A stretch of DNA of 64,000 bases from Hyalangium gracile (GTDB lineage: Bacteria > Myxococcota > Myxococcia > Myxococcales > Myxococcaceae). Below the pieces are notes generated by a model, which had not been told where the DNA came from, did not search any database, and saw only the letters and a list, made by a program, of their open reading frames with translations. This document shows positions 7,418-16,888 of this stretch, one piece after another. Position numbers and translations under genes: made by a program. Position 1 is the stretch's first letter, and the number at the start of each line of letters is the position of its first letter. The stretch is from the NCBI RefSeq assembly GCF_020103725.1, contig NZ_JAHXBG010000016.1:62001-126000 (forward strand), in the 5' to 3' direction.

Positions 7418-9979
7418 TCAGGGCCGCACGGAGCGCAGCAGCGCGTTGCCCGAGTCCGCCACGTAGAGCGTTCCGTCCGGCCCCACCGCCAGTCCCGCCG
7501 GCAGGACGAAGTCCGCGTTCTGCCCATCCCCGTCCCGAGCGCCGAACCGTCCCGAGCCCGCCAGCGTCGTCACCTCGCGGGCCTTGCCGTCGGACCGGAA
7601 GAGGATGCGCCGGATGCGGTAGTTGCCAGGGTCCGCCACCGCCAGCGAGCCATCCTCCAGCAGCGCGATGCCCAGGTACGGCAGCATCTGCGACGTGGCC
7701 GGCGCGCCATCCGCGTACCCCGGCGTGGTGCCCGCCACCGTGGAGACGATGCCGTTCTTCAGCTCCACCACGCGCGCCATGCCCGTCTCCACGATGTAGA
7801 GCGTGCCGTCCGTCTTCGACACCAGCGCCGACGGCCGGTAGAGCCACTTGTCCGCCTGCAGCGTCGTCACCGGGTTGCCCGGCGCCACCAGATCGATCCG
7901 GCGGATGAGGCCGTTGGTCATGTCCGCCACCAGCAACGCTCCGTCCGGCGCGATCGTCAGACCCGCGGGCTGGTTGAAGCGCGCGCTCGTGGCGAGCCCG
8001 TCCGACGAGCCCGCCTGCCCCAGCGCCCCGGCGAACACCGTCGCCGTGCCATCCCAGCTGATGCGGCGGATGCAGTGCTGGTCCGTGTCCGAGACATAGA
8101 TGTTGCCCGAGGCATCGACGGCGGCTCCCATCGGACCGTCGAGCCCCGTCAGCACCGTCTGGATGTCTCCCATGGAGGACACGCGCTTGACCGAGTCCGA
8201 GAGCGCGTCCGCCACCACCCACCCGCCGTCAGGCAGAACCGCCACGGCGACCGGCGCGCCGAGCTGCCCCAGGCCCGCGGGCCCGTCGATGCCGCCCTTC
8301 AGCCCCGCCTGGCCGGCCACCGTCTGCACGCGGCTCGCGAAGGGCCCCTGCGGCACCGGAGGCCTCGGCGGGGGGAACTGCACCAGGTTGGAAGGCACGG
8401 AGCGCCCCAGCGCCCGGTAGAGGACGTTGGCCACGATGCGCGCGGCGCGTGGATCCGCGGCCTGCGCGTCCGACAGCGTGTGCACGAAGTCGATGCCGCC
8501 CGAGGAGAAGACCCACGCATCGCCCTGCTTGCGCAGCACCATCTGCCCGATGCCGAACGCACCCTGCAGCGAGAGGCCAGGAGACTCGGCCAGCACCTGC
8601 AGCCCCTGCGGCGACTGGCCGTTGTTGACGATCTCGTCCAGCTCGTAGCCGTTGGCCATCCAGATGGTGTCGCCCGCGCGGAAGCCCGTGCCCGCCATGG
8701 CCCAGTGGTTCGGGTCGGTGATGACCAGCGGGAACGAGAACTGGTGCCAGCGGCTGTTGAACATCACGCCGAAGAGCTTGTTCTCCGGCCGCGACACCGG
8801 CGCATCGCGGAACTTCACCGTCCGCAGCGGGCTCTGCGCCCCCACCGGATCGCGCACATCGCCCTTGTAGCAGGTGACGATGCGGCGGGGCCGGCCGTCC
8901 TTGGCCGGATCCAGGCGCACCTGCCAGTAGGCCTGGTTGGCGCCCAGGTTGATCAGCGAGCGGCCCTCCGCCACAGCCCGGTCCACCCGGTCGCGGATCG
9001 TCCCGGTCCAGTACTCGTCATGGCCCGACATGAAGATGGCCTTCGCGCCGCTGAAGAAGTCCCGCGCGTCGACGTCCTCGTTCGTGGCGTAGCCCACGTC
9101 CAGCCCCTGCGCCTCCAGCCACGTGACCAGGCTGAGATCGTCCATCAGCAGATGTCCGGCGCCATGGCCTCGGTAGTAGGGACGGTCATAGGAGGACTGG
9201 AACGCCCGGCTCACGCCGTACTTGCGCTTCATCACTCCGAGCTTGTCGTCATAGAGGCTCGTGCCTCCCCACACGTTGTACGCGGCCCACGTGGCCGTGG
9301 GGATGATCGCCACCACCTCCGAGCGCGGCCTGGCGTCACGCACGAAGAAGGGCACGTACCGCTCGTAGCCGTCCTCGCGCACCAGCTTCACCAGGTAGAC
9401 GCCGCGCACCCAGTCGGCCTTCGTCTCGATCTCGATGGTGGGCGCCCACTGGCAGGCCACCACGCCCGTGCTCTCGTCGATGGGGCACTCCGGCTGACGC
9501 GGCGCCCGGAGCGGGCCTCCACGGGCCAGCTCCCGAGCGCCCTTACCGCCGTAGTGGCCCAGCCGGTACACGTACCAGCGGAAGTTGCGCGCCTCGGGCA
9601 CGTTGACCGCCACTGGGACGCGCTGCCCCTGCGTCACCGTGGCCACGAGCGGATAGCCCTCGATCTCCCTGCCATTGGCACCGCGCCGGATGCGCCAGTC
9701 CTCGGTCCCCGAGCGCTGGTTCTCCTTGCGCACGGCGTCGGCGTCGGGCTCGGGCAGGGGCTGCTCCGGCGTGCCGCCATCCGGCTTCGGGGGAGGGTTC
9801 TCGGTTCCCCCATCTCCCGACTCCGGAGGCAGACCCGCGTCCGGATCGCCCGAGAGGGGCGGCGTCTCGCTCTTGCCTTCGGAGGGAGGCGGCCGGCTGG
9901 TGCGGTCCTGGCAGCCCGCAAGCCCCAGCAGGCACAGCACGATGATTCCCAGTCCCCAGCACCGCCTTGCCTGCCCCAT
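7418..9979 (-). CDS. Lipoprotein: N,N-dimethylformamidase beta-like domain plus NHL propeller
   Basis: An 853-residue exported protein. ATG at 9979 is preferred over 10018 because it gives a short signal peptide with lipobox LAGC (Cys ~23). A Pro/Gly/Asp-rich linker (to ~85) leads to a large domain (~90-500) resembling the C-terminal domain of the N,N-dimethylformamidase large subunit (AYNVWGGTSLYDD, FMSGHDEYW, LINLGANQAYWQVR). The last ~300 residues contain NHL-type blades (GPAGLGQLGAP, LLVADMTNGLIRRID, VADPGNYRIRRI, LYVADSGNALLRSV), a six-bladed propeller usual in surface or adhesion proteins. Amidase activity is not assured; many proteins with this domain are uncharacterised. The gene stands alone, opposite in direction to its left neighbour. 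Confidence 0.85.
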   Translation of the reverse strand: MGQARRCWGLGIIVLCLLGLAGCQDRTSRPPPSEGKSETPPLSGDPDAGLPPESGDGGTENPPPKPDGGTPEQPLPEPDADAVRKENQRSGTEDWRIRRGANGREIEGYPLVATVTQGQRVPVAVNVPEARNFRWYVYRLGHYGGKGARELARGGPLRAPRQPECPIDESTGVVACQWAPTIEIETKADWVRGVYLVKLVREDGYERYVPFFVRDARPRSEVVAIIPTATWAAYNVWGGTSLYDDKLGVMKRKYGVSRAFQSSYDRPYYRGHGAGHLLMDDLSLVTWLEAQGLDVGYATNEDVDARDFFSGAKAIFMSGHDEYWTGTIRDRVDRAVAEGRSLINLGANQAYWQVRLDPAKDGRPRRIVTCYKGDVRDPVGAQSPLRTVKFRDAPVSRPENKLFGVMFNSRWHQFSFPLVITDPNHWAMAGTGFRAGDTIWMANGYELDEIVNNGQSPQGLQVLAESPGLSLQGAFGIGQMVLRKQGDAWVFSSGGIDFVHTLSDAQAADPRAARIVANVLYRALGRSVPSNLVQFPPPRPPVPQGPFASRVQTVAGQAGLKGGIDGPAGLGQLGAPVAVAVLPDGGWVVADALSDSVKRVSSMGDIQTVLTGLDGPMGAAVDASGNIYVSDTDQHCIRRISWDGTATVFAGALGQAGSSDGLATSARFNQPAGLTIAPDGALLVADMTNGLIRRIDLVAPGNPVTTLQADKWLYRPSALVSKTDGTLYIVETGMARVVELKNGIVSTVAGTTPGYADGAPATSQMLPYLGIALLEDGSLAVADPGNYRIRRILFRSDGKAREVTTLAGSGRFGARDGDGQNADFVLPAGLAVGPDGTLYVADSGNALLRSVRP

Positions 9980-10128
9980 TCCGCCCTCCGCCGGTCGACG
10001 AGTTCCGACGGTAAGCACGTGCCACGGGATCGGAAGCGCCGTGTCATGGAAAGCCCCCAGCGCTCAACACTCCACCCCCTCGTTCCGTCAGGAGATGGAG
10101 ACGCGGCTACCCAGAAGGGGCACTGCCG

Positions 10129-11325
10129 TCACGCGCCGAGGAACTCGCGGTGCAGGCGAGCGGTGAGGGGCTTCAGGTACGCCTTGTCCACCAGCAGGGA
10201 GAGCTGGAGCGGCGAGGTGTGGACCGCATGCACCCGAGCCCCCAGCTCCTCCGCGGCCAGCAGGGCCCGGCGCAGGTACGCCCAGTCCGCGTTGATGCCC
10301 GCCCCCACGCAGGTGACGGTGCCCACCTGTTCCTGGAGCGACACATCCTGGCCGAAGCGCGTGGCCAGATCCTGCCTCACCGCCTCCAGCCCGTGGATGT
10401 CCTGCAGCGGCACCGCCAGGTAGCTCCTCGGCTCCCGCCCGAGCAGCCCGTCGAAGCTCAGCGCCCTGCCCCGCACGCCTCGGGCGTCCAGGAACTCCAG
10501 CAGCTCCGGCAGCCGCACCCGCTCCGAGGACGCCGACAGCACCGCCATCTCCTGCTCCGCCGTCACACCCTTGACGCGCGTGTCGGAGGGGACCGTCAGC
10601 TCCTGAACGGCCGTGCCCGTGCCCTGCGCATGCGCGGTGCGCGCGAGGATGACGATGCCCTTGGCCTTGGCGAACTCCACCGCCTGGGCGTTGAGCACCT
10701 TGGCGCCCGCGCTGGCCAGCTCCTGCATCTCGTCATAGGAGAGCGTCTCCAGCTTGCGCGCGTCCGGCACCACCCGCGGGTCCGCGGAGAAGATGCCGTC
10801 CACGTCGGAGTAGATCTCACACGCCTCCGCCTCGAGCGCCGCGGCCAGCGCCACCGCCGTGGTGTCCGAGCCGCCACGCCCCAGCGTCGTCACCTCCTTC
10901 TTATAGGAGACGCCCTGGTAGCCGGCGACGATGACGACCTTGCCCCGGTCCAGCTCCTCGAAGACGCGGAAGGGGCGCACCTCGACGATGCGGGCTTGCG
11001 AGTGCGTGTCATTGGTGATGATGCCGCTCTGGCTGCCGGTGAAGCTGATGGCCGGCACGCCCTGCTCCTGGAGCGCCATGGAGAGCAGCGCCATGGAGAT
11101 GCGCTCGCCGCACGTCAGCAGCATGTCCAGCTCGCGCCGGGGCGGATCGGGCGACACCTGCTTGGCCAGCGAGAGCAGCTCGTCCGTGGTGTCTCCCATG
11201 GCGGAGACCACGACGACCACCTGGTAGCCCGCCTCGCGCCTGGCCTTCACGCGCTGGGCGACCTTGCGAATCTTCTCCACATCGGCGACCGAGGAGCCGC
11301 CGTACTTCTGGACCACGATGGGCAT
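10129..11325 (-). CDS. lysC: Aspartate kinase
   Basis: A 398-residue aspartokinase, which phosphorylates L-aspartate in the first step of the lysine/threonine/methionine/diaminopimelate pathway. The N-terminal kinase signature [45 protein letters not shown] and the [11 protein letters not shown] block are all present. The C-terminal ~140 residues form a pair of ACT domains ([30 protein letters not shown]) for allosteric feedback. ATG at 11325 begins exactly at the conserved [10 protein letters not shown]; the longer frame to 11406 adds unrelated residues. Length is close to the usual ~405. It is transcribed divergently from the ABC operon. Essential metabolism; nothing unusual. Confidence 0.97.
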   Translation of the reverse strand: MPIVVQKYGGSSVADVEKIRKVAQRVKARREAGYQVVVVVSAMGDTTDELLSLAKQVSPDPPRRELDMLLTCGERISMALLSMALQEQGVPAISFTGSQSGIITNDTHSQARIVEVRPFRVFEELDRGKVVIVAGYQGVSYKKEVTTLGRGGSDTTAVALAAALEAEACEIYSDVDGIFSADPRVVPDARKLETLSYDEMQELASAGAKVLNAQAVEFAKAKGIVILARTAHAQGTGTAVQELTVPSDTRVKGVTAEQEMAVLSASSERVRLPELLEFLDARGVRGRALSFDGLLGREPRSYLAVPLQDIHGLEAVRQDLATRFGQDVSLQEQVGTVTCVGAGINADWAYLRRALLAAEELGARVHAVHTSPLQLSLLVDKAYLKPLTARLHREFLGA

Positions 11326-11435
11326 AAACGCCTCGTAACTCAGGTTGGGTGCGTCCGGAAAACCACACCATGAGTCCTTCATGCAGGACGCTGGCCAACC
11401 GGACACGCGGGGTTGTCAGGTGAGCGGTCGCCTCC

Positions 11436-11463
11436 TTGACAGCTCGATCCCCCCCTTTATATT
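11436..11463 (+). promoter_or_regulatory. Near-consensus sigma-70 promoter of the ABC/Gld operon
   Basis: TTGACA (11436-11441), a 16-bp spacer and TATATT (11458-11463). The downstream ATG at 11551 leaves a leader of roughly 80 nt. This is the strongest housekeeping promoter visible by eye in the window. Confidence 0.75.
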
Positions 11464-11550
11464 CGCGCGCCGATTCCCAGGCCGTCAGAGGGAGCTGTCC
11501 TCCCACGGCCGGCGGCCTTTGGTCGAAGACTTCCGGGCTGGAGGCTTCCC

Positions 11551-12279
11551 ATGGCGATGATCGAGGTCCAGAACCTCACGAAGAAGTACCGGGAGCGGAG
11601 CGCCATCGAGGGCCTCTCCTTCAGCGTCAACGAGGGGGAGATCCTCGGCTTCCTGGGCCCCAACGGGGCGGGCAAGTCCACGACGATGAAGATCCTCACC
11701 GGGTTCCTGCCCCCGTCCTCGGGCACGGCGAAGGTGGCGGGCTTCGACGTCTTCGAGCAGCCGCTGGAGGTGAAGCGGCGCATCGGGTACCTGCCAGAGA
11801 CGCCGCCGCTCTACCCGGAGATGACGGTGCGCGGCTACCTGAAGTTCGTCGCCTCGCTCAAGCGGCTGCCGGGGCGCGGGCTCAAGGCAGAGGTGGACCG
11901 GGTGGCCGGGCTCACCGGGGTGGCGGACGTCATGGACCGCGTCATCCAGAACCTCTCCAAGGGCTTCAAGCAGCGCGTGGGCATCGCGCAGGCCCTGCTG
12001 GGCGCGCCGCCGGTGCTCATCCTCGACGAGCCCACCGAGGGGTTGGACCCTTCTCAGCGCGCCGACGTGCGCGGCCTCATCAAGGGGCTGGCCGGCAAGC
12101 ACACCCTCATCCTCTCCACGCACATCCTGCCGGAGGTGACGATGACGTGTGAGAAGGTGCTCATCATCAACCAGGGGAAGATGGTCGCCTACGACGAGAT
12201 CCGGAAGCTGGCCTCGGTGCACGGCCAGTCCGAGAACGTCTCGCTCGAGGAGATCTTCATCAAGCTGACGGCCGCCTGA
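11551..12279 (+). CDS. ABC transporter ATP-binding protein (GldA-like)
   Basis: A 242-residue ATPase of the ABC-2/GldA type. Walker A GPNGAGKSTT (~35-44), Q-loop region YLPETPPLYPEMTV, signature variant LSKGFKQRVGIA, Walker B LILDEPTEGLD and the switch His in LSTHIL are all in place. It energises the permease encoded next. The start is the first of two close ATGs (11551/11557). It is the first gene of a four-gene operon with permease, GldG-like protein and DUF4340 protein; the intergenic gap to the permease is 36 bp. The same cassette is conserved across myxobacteria and Bacteroidetes, where Gld homologues were linked to gliding; here the substrate is not known. Confidence 0.93.
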   Translation: MAMIEVQNLTKKYRERSAIEGLSFSVNEGEILGFLGPNGAGKSTTMKILTGFLPPSSGTAKVAGFDVFEQPLEVKRRIGYLPETPPLYPEMTVRGYLKFVASLKRLPGRGLKAEVDRVAGLTGVADVMDRVIQNLSKGFKQRVGIAQALLGAPPVLILDEPTEGLDPSQRADVRGLIKGLAGKHTLILSTHILPEVTMTCEKVLIINQGKMVAYDEIRKLASVHGQSENVSLEEIFIKLTAA

Positions 12280-12315
12280 GCCGCCCTCCCCCACGACTTC
12301 CCGAGAGGACTCCAC

Positions 12316-13119
12316 ATGCGCACCGCGCTGGCGATCGCCCGCAAGGAGCTGTCCATCTACTTCACCACCCCGTGGGCCTACGCGGTCTTCACGGCGATGG
12401 TGGGCATCTCGTCGTTCTTCTTCATGGGCCTGCTGCAGACGTTCAAGGACGTGCAGGAGATGGCCCAGGCGTTCGGCTGGGGGCAGATGCCGCCGGACAC
12501 CGTGGCCTACCGCAACCTCACGGACGGCGTCGTCGTGCAATTGTGGGGCGTCATCCTCATCGTCACACTCTTCGTGGCACCGTTCCTCTCCATGCGGCTG
12601 TTCGCCGAGGAGAAGCGCAACAAGACGTTCGAGCTGCTGATGACCACGCCGGTGAGCCCGCTGGAGCTGGTGCTGGGCAAGTACCTGGGCGGGCTGGGCA
12701 TCATCGGCGCGACGCTGGGGCTGACGATCGTCTTCCCGCTCATGCTGTCTGCGTTCGGGTCCAGCGCCTCCGGCACGGTGCTGGAGTGGCCCACGGTGCT
12801 GCTGGGCTACGGCGCGGTGCTGCTGTGGGGCGCCACGTGCATGGCGGTGGGGATGTTCATCTCCTCGCTCACCGAGAGCCAGATGGTGGCCGCGCTGCTC
12901 ACCTTCGCGGTGATGCTGCCGTGGATGCTGCTGCGCGGGCTGGCGCAGAGCGCGGAGGAGCCCGTGCGCTCCTTCATCAACTACCTGGCCTTCGACGCGC
13001 AGCTGTCCAACCTGCTCAAGGGCGTGCTGGACCTGAAGGCGCTGGTGTTCTTCTTCTCCGTCATCCTCTTCTCGCTGCTGCTCACCCACCGCACGGTGGA
13101 AGCACAGCGCTGGGCCTAG
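12316..13119 (+). CDS. ABC-2 type permease (GldF-like)
   Basis: A 267-residue inner-membrane permease with about six hydrophobic segments. The N-terminal ARKELSIYFTTPWAY is the usual ABC-2 opening, and the central APFLSMRLFAEEKRNKTFELL motif with PVSPLELVLGKYLGG is diagnostic of the family. It forms the channel partner of the ATPase at 11551 and has the family's normal length. Good spacing to its neighbours (36 bp upstream, 18 bp downstream) supports one transcript. Function in motility is inferred only from the GldF resemblance. Confidence 0.93.
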   Translation: MRTALAIARKELSIYFTTPWAYAVFTAMVGISSFFFMGLLQTFKDVQEMAQAFGWGQMPPDTVAYRNLTDGVVVQLWGVILIVTLFVAPFLSMRLFAEEKRNKTFELLMTTPVSPLELVLGKYLGGLGIIGATLGLTIVFPLMLSAFGSSASGTVLEWPTVLLGYGAVLLWGATCMAVGMFISSLTESQMVAALLTFAVMLPWMLLRGLAQSAEEPVRSFINYLAFDAQLSNLLKGVLDLKALVFFFSVILFSLLLTHRTVEAQRWA

Positions 13120-13137
13120 CCCCTCCGCGAGGAACCC

Positions 13138-14709
13138 ATGAGAACCTCCTCCGTCGGAAAGATCCTCGGCGCGCTCGGGCTGATGTTCCTGCTGTCCAGC
13201 CCGTTCACCCTCTTCTTCACCTCGGGCTCGGTGGCGCTCACGGCCGCCAAGGCGGTGGCCGGGCTGGTGCTGCTGGGCGTGTACTTCGCCACCCATTTCC
13301 AGCAGTTCGGCCAAGTCGCCACGCGCCGCTCCAGCTTCTTCTTCGGCACCTCGGTGCTGCTGGGCGTGGTGACGCTGGGCGGGCTGGTGGCCGTCAACTA
13401 CATCGCCTTCAAGAAGAACAAGAGCTGGGATCTGACGAGGGCGAAGCTCTTCACCCTGGCGCCGCAGACGAGCACCACGCTCGGCGGCCTGAAGGAGAAG
13501 GTGCACGCCCTGGCCTTCCTGCCGCCCAGCCACCCCTACTACGACACCGTGGAGCAGCTGTTCCGCCTCTATCAGGCCGAGGCCCCCGAGAAGTTCGGCT
13601 ACGCCTTCAAGGATCCGCAGCGGAACCCGGACCTGGCGGCGAAGTACCAGCTCAAGGAGGGTCAGGCGACGGTGGTGCTCGTGCGCGGCGAGGGCGCCAG
13701 CGCGTCCCACACCACGCTCAACACCATCTCCGAGCAGGAGCTGACCAACGCCCTCATCAAGCTCAACGCGGTGGGCACCCAGAAGGTCTACTTCCTCACC
13801 GGACACGGCGAGTGGCCGCTGGAGTCCGAGCCCCCCGCCCCCGGTCAGCCGAGCGACAGCCTCTCGGAGCTCCGCAAGCAGCTGCTCCAGGAGGGCTACA
13901 CCGCCGACGAGCTGAACCTGGCCGGCCAGAAGGAGGTGCCGAGAGACGCCGCGCTGGTGATCATCGCCGGGGCGAAGACGCCCTACACGCCGCCGGAGGT
14001 GGAGGCGCTGCGCCAGTACCTGGCGGCGGGCGGGAGGATGCTCTACTTCGCGGAGGCCAGCGTCGAGCCGAAGCTGGACACGCTCCTGGCCGAGTACGGC
14101 GTGGAGGTGGACAAGGGCATCGCCGCGGACCCGCAGTTCAACAGCGGCAACCCCTATGTCCTCGTCTCCATGTTCTACGGCGAGCACGAGCTGACGCGGC
14201 CGCTGCGCCAGCGCAAGCTCAACCTCGAGTTCCCCACGGCGCGCAGCCTCACGGTGCTCCGCCAGGGCATGGCCCCGGGGGTGACGGCCCAGGCCGTGGT
14301 GCTCACCTCGCCCTTTGCGTGGGTAGAGACGACGCCGGATGCGGACGCCACGCCCTCGGATGGAGAGAAGTCCGGCCAGCTCACCCTGGTGGCCGCCGCC
14401 ATGCGGGACACGAAGAGCGCCCAGGACAAGCGCTTCGACGAGGCGCGCGTGGTGGTGGTGGGTGACTCGGAGATCCTCCTGGATCCCAACTGGGGCCACG
14501 AGGCCAACCGCAACCTGGTGCTCAACGCCCTGGGCTGGGCGACGAACCAGGTGGAGAAGATCACCATCCGCCCGCCGGACCGGGAGGTCTCCACGCTGGA
14601 GATCGATCGGGACATGCTGGACAACATCCGCTTCGTGTCCACGGACCTGCTGCCCCTGTCCCTCCTGGGCGTGGGGCTGGCCATCTGGCTGTCGAGGCGA
14701 AACAAGTGA
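13138..14709 (+). CDS. GldG-like ABC-associated membrane protein
   Basis: A 523-residue protein with two N-terminal membrane segments (within ~1-90), a large periplasmic region and a C-terminal membrane anchor (LLPLSLLGVGLAIWLS). The soluble part carries the GldG/ABC-transporter-associated domain: tension-like ARAKLFTLAPQT, KVYFLTGHGEW, and VVVGDSEILLDPNWG. It follows the permease by 18 bp and overlaps the next gene (the GTG start lies inside its last codons), so translation is likely coupled. It probably acts as an extracytoplasmic subunit of the ABC complex. Confidence 0.88.
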   Translation: MRTSSVGKILGALGLMFLLSSPFTLFFTSGSVALTAAKAVAGLVLLGVYFATHFQQFGQVATRRSSFFFGTSVLLGVVTLGGLVAVNYIAFKKNKSWDLTRAKLFTLAPQTSTTLGGLKEKVHALAFLPPSHPYYDTVEQLFRLYQAEAPEKFGYAFKDPQRNPDLAAKYQLKEGQATVVLVRGEGASASHTTLNTISEQELTNALIKLNAVGTQKVYFLTGHGEWPLESEPPAPGQPSDSLSELRKQLLQEGYTADELNLAGQKEVPRDAALVIIAGAKTPYTPPEVEALRQYLAAGGRMLYFAEASVEPKLDTLLAEYGVEVDKGIAADPQFNSGNPYVLVSMFYGEHELTRPLRQRKLNLEFPTARSLTVLRQGMAPGVTAQAVVLTSPFAWVETTPDADATPSDGEKSGQLTLVAAAMRDTKSAQDKRFDEARVVVVGDSEILLDPNWGHEANRNLVLNALGWATNQVEKITIRPPDREVSTLEIDRDMLDNIRFVSTDLLPLSLLGVGLAIWLSRRNK

Positions 14710-16247
14710 AGCAGACCGAAAAGAGCCTGATCACCCTGCTCGCCGTCACCCTCGCCGCGGGAGGGCTCGGCCTGTACGCGTACTTCGGCGTGAAGAAGCC
14801 GGAGGAGGCGCAGGTCCAGCGCAAGGAGCAGTCCGAGAAGATCTTCGCCACGAGCACGCCGGACGAGAAGCCCGGGAGCGCCAGCACCGCGGCGCCCGTC
14901 TTCACGCAGCTCACCGTGCAGGCCCAAGGCGTCACCGCGACGCTGGAGCGCCAGGGAGACACCTGGCGCCTGACCTCGCCCGTGTCGGGCAAGGCGGACA
15001 AGTGGGTCGTGGACAACATCACCCAGCAGCTCCAGTCCGCGAAGTTCAAGGCCACCGTCGAGGAGGCTCCCACCGACGCGGACCTGGAGAAGTACGGCCT
15101 CAAGACGCCCGTCTTCTCGGTGACGGCGAAGGCCTACGTCCCGGATGCCTCCGGCGGCGGCAAGGACGACCCGGCCCGCCAGCGCACGGTGACGCTGCAT
15201 GGAGGCATCGAGAACACCTTCGACGGCTCCGTGTACGTGCGGCGCGATGGGGACCCGCGCGTGTACTCGGCGGACGGCTCGGTGCGCTACGCGCTGGAGA
15301 AGGACCTTTACGCGCTGCGTGACAAGGAGGTTCTCGGCCTCGACGAGGCCTCGCTGAAGGCCGTGGAGGTGACGGCGAAGGCGAACAGCTATGCGCTGGA
15401 GCGCGGGGCGGACGGGGCCTGGCGGCTGACGAAGCCCACGGCGGTGGCGGCGGACGCGGACCGCCTGAAGCTGATGCTCCAGTCGCTGCGCGAGCAGCGG
15501 GCGCTCTCCTTCCCCACGGACTCGCCGGCGGAGCGCACGAGGCTGGGCCTGGACAAGCCCGTGGCGGATGCGCGCTTCACGCTCAAGGAGGGCGAGCCGG
15601 TGCGCGTGCGGCTCTCCCAGGCGAAAGAGGGAGCGGCCACGAAGACGTACGCGCTGCGCGAGCAGGGCTCGGAGGCGACGCTCGCGGAGGTGCCCGAGGC
15701 CGCGCTCACCGCGCTGGACGTGGGGCTGCCGGAGCTGCGGACCAAGCTGCTGCTGACCTTCAAGCGCGAGGACGTGAAGCGCCTCGTCTTCCACGCGGGC
15801 GCGGGTGGCGCTCCCCTCACGCTGGCCAACACGAAGCCGGACTCGAACGCCCTGGACGGCTGGCAGGTGGAGTCTCCCAAGGCGGGCAAGGCCCAGTCGG
15901 TGAAGGTGGCCTCGCTGCTCAACACCCTGGGCAACCTGAAGGCTTCCACCCTCGGAGAAGCCAACCCGAGGAAGTGGGAGCAGTACGGCATCACCGACAC
16001 CTCTCGCGGCGTGTCGCTGCAGGACGCGAGCGGCAAGGAGCTGGCGCGGCTGTGGATCGGCTCGGCGGTGCCCGGCAAGGAAGGCTCCGTCTACGTCCGG
16101 GGCTCCAGCAACCAGGTGGCAGAGGTGGAGCAGGTCCGCCTCTCCAATCTCCCCGAGCGTCCCGAGGACGTGCTGGAGGGCTCCTCCCCCGCTGCCACGG
16201 ATGGTGGCAGCGCCTCGGATGGCGGAGCTCCCCTGGCTCAGCCCTGA
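14706..16247 (+). CDS. DUF4340-domain protein of the Gld-type ABC cassette
   Basis: A 513-residue protein with one N-terminal membrane segment (LITLLAVTLAAGGLGLYAYF) and a long periplasmic part built of repeated DUF4340 units. Each carries the pattern 'W.L..P....AD...V..LL..L' (DTWRLTSPVSGKADKWVVDN, GAWRLTKPTAVAADADRLKL, GWQVESPKAGKAQSVKVASL). The GTG start overlaps the TGA of the GldG-like gene (GTGA). The gene closes the operon. DUF4340 proteins almost always accompany GldG-like proteins, so it is most likely a structural partner; its exact role is unknown. Confidence 0.88.
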   Translation: MKQTEKSLITLLAVTLAAGGLGLYAYFGVKKPEEAQVQRKEQSEKIFATSTPDEKPGSASTAAPVFTQLTVQAQGVTATLERQGDTWRLTSPVSGKADKWVVDNITQQLQSAKFKATVEEAPTDADLEKYGLKTPVFSVTAKAYVPDASGGGKDDPARQRTVTLHGGIENTFDGSVYVRRDGDPRVYSADGSVRYALEKDLYALRDKEVLGLDEASLKAVEVTAKANSYALERGADGAWRLTKPTAVAADADRLKLMLQSLREQRALSFPTDSPAERTRLGLDKPVADARFTLKEGEPVRVRLSQAKEGAATKTYALREQGSEATLAEVPEAALTALDVGLPELRTKLLLTFKREDVKRLVFHAGAGGAPLTLANTKPDSNALDGWQVESPKAGKAQSVKVASLLNTLGNLKASTLGEANPRKWEQYGITDTSRGVSLQDASGKELARLWIGSAVPGKEGSVYVRGSSNQVAEVEQVRLSNLPERPEDVLEGSSPAATDGGSASDGGAPLAQP

Positions 16248-16262
16248 CTTCTCGCGCCGCGC

Positions 16263-16421
16263 TCAGAACCAGCGCAGCGTGCGATCCACCAGTACTTCGC
16301 TCTCCTTCCCCGCGGCGTCCGGCTTCGCGCCAGTGCCCGCGCAGGCATCCGCGCGAGGCGGGCCGCTCGAGGCCTGGGCAGAGGAGACGGCAGGGAGCAC
16401 CCACCCGGCGAGCAGGAGCAC
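16263..16421 (-). CDS. Possible small exported peptide, uncertain
   Basis: A minus-strand frame encodes ~52 residues: a hydrophobic run with a signal-peptidase-like AVSSAQA site, then a short polar tail ending in EVLVDRTLRWF. The only standard start is a GTG at 16421, which makes the hydrophobic core short; a CTG lies slightly upstream. It converges on the DUF4340 gene with 15 bp between stops. The coding look (a signal peptide followed by a charged tail) is the only support, and no homologue is recognised. Confidence 0.25.
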   Translation of the reverse strand: MLLLAGWVLPAVSSAQASSGPPRADACAGTGAKPDAAGKESEVLVDRTLRWF

Positions 16422-16481
16422 CAGGAGGAGCGGACGACCCAGGGGGCGAAGGGAGCGCGAGTCACGCCTCGCAGCTCAAGG

Positions 16482-16678
16482 CATTCCGAAACAGTGCTTG
16501 CCCCCTGGAGGGAGGCGCCTGAGCCAAGGGAACGGCCTGGACAGGGAGACGCCCTGGGAGCGAACCGAGCCCCAACTGGTATGACAAGCAGACCAGTTCG
16601 GACTGGTTCCGCCCGGCACGAGGGCGGACCGGACGCGGGGGCGGACTCGGGCCCTCTGCCCGTTTCAGGTGGCGCAGC
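16482..16678 (+). repeat. Dispersed intergenic element, copy 2
   Basis: About 197 bp matching 7185-7380. This copy has cleaner inverted arms. AACTGGT (start of the central block) can pair with ACCAGTT, and that same ACCAGT can instead pair with ACTGGT just downstream across a TCGG loop, so two hairpins are mutually exclusive. A second stem, TCCGCCC/GGGCGGA, encloses a 7-nt loop. No open frame is conserved between the two copies. It lies downstream of the Gld-type operon and upstream of the gene at 16889. Confidence 0.8.
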
Positions 16679-16786
16679 ATCTGACGGGGATGGGCCGGCG
16701 CGCTCGCGCTCGTCAAGGTGTTAGGACGCCGACACCCGGCCGACTCCACGAGAGCGCACCTCCTTTCGGTAACAACCGTCGATCAA

Positions 16787-16803
16787 ATGCAACTTGATTG
16801 CAT
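16787..16803. promoter_or_regulatory. Fur/Zur-like palindrome, left edge of metal-type locus
   Basis: ATGCAA-CTTGA-TTGCAT, six-base arms around a 5-bp centre, about 85 bp before the ATG at 16889. Most of it (TGCAACTT..TTGCA) recurs at 24266-24280. Read as a 7-1-7 repeat it has the geometry of Fur-family operators, but the sequence is not a consensus I can assign. Regulator and target are inference. Confidence 0.4.
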
Positions 16804-16888
16804 CTGGATCACTATGGCATCTATTGGCCCGTCCTCCACATCGGAGTGAAGACACCGGGCGACAGGTGCGCCCGAGGACCGACGAGCC

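Noticed and set aside
7283-10423. Very long plus-strand open frame of 1046 codons
   Set aside because: Arg/His/Pro/Ala-rich translation antisense to the DMFase-like/NHL gene; typical shadow frame in high-G+C DNA.
11485-14499. Long minus-strand frame of 1004 codons
   Set aside because: Antisense to the ABC/Gld operon genes, low-complexity His/Arg/Gln-rich product, no domain.
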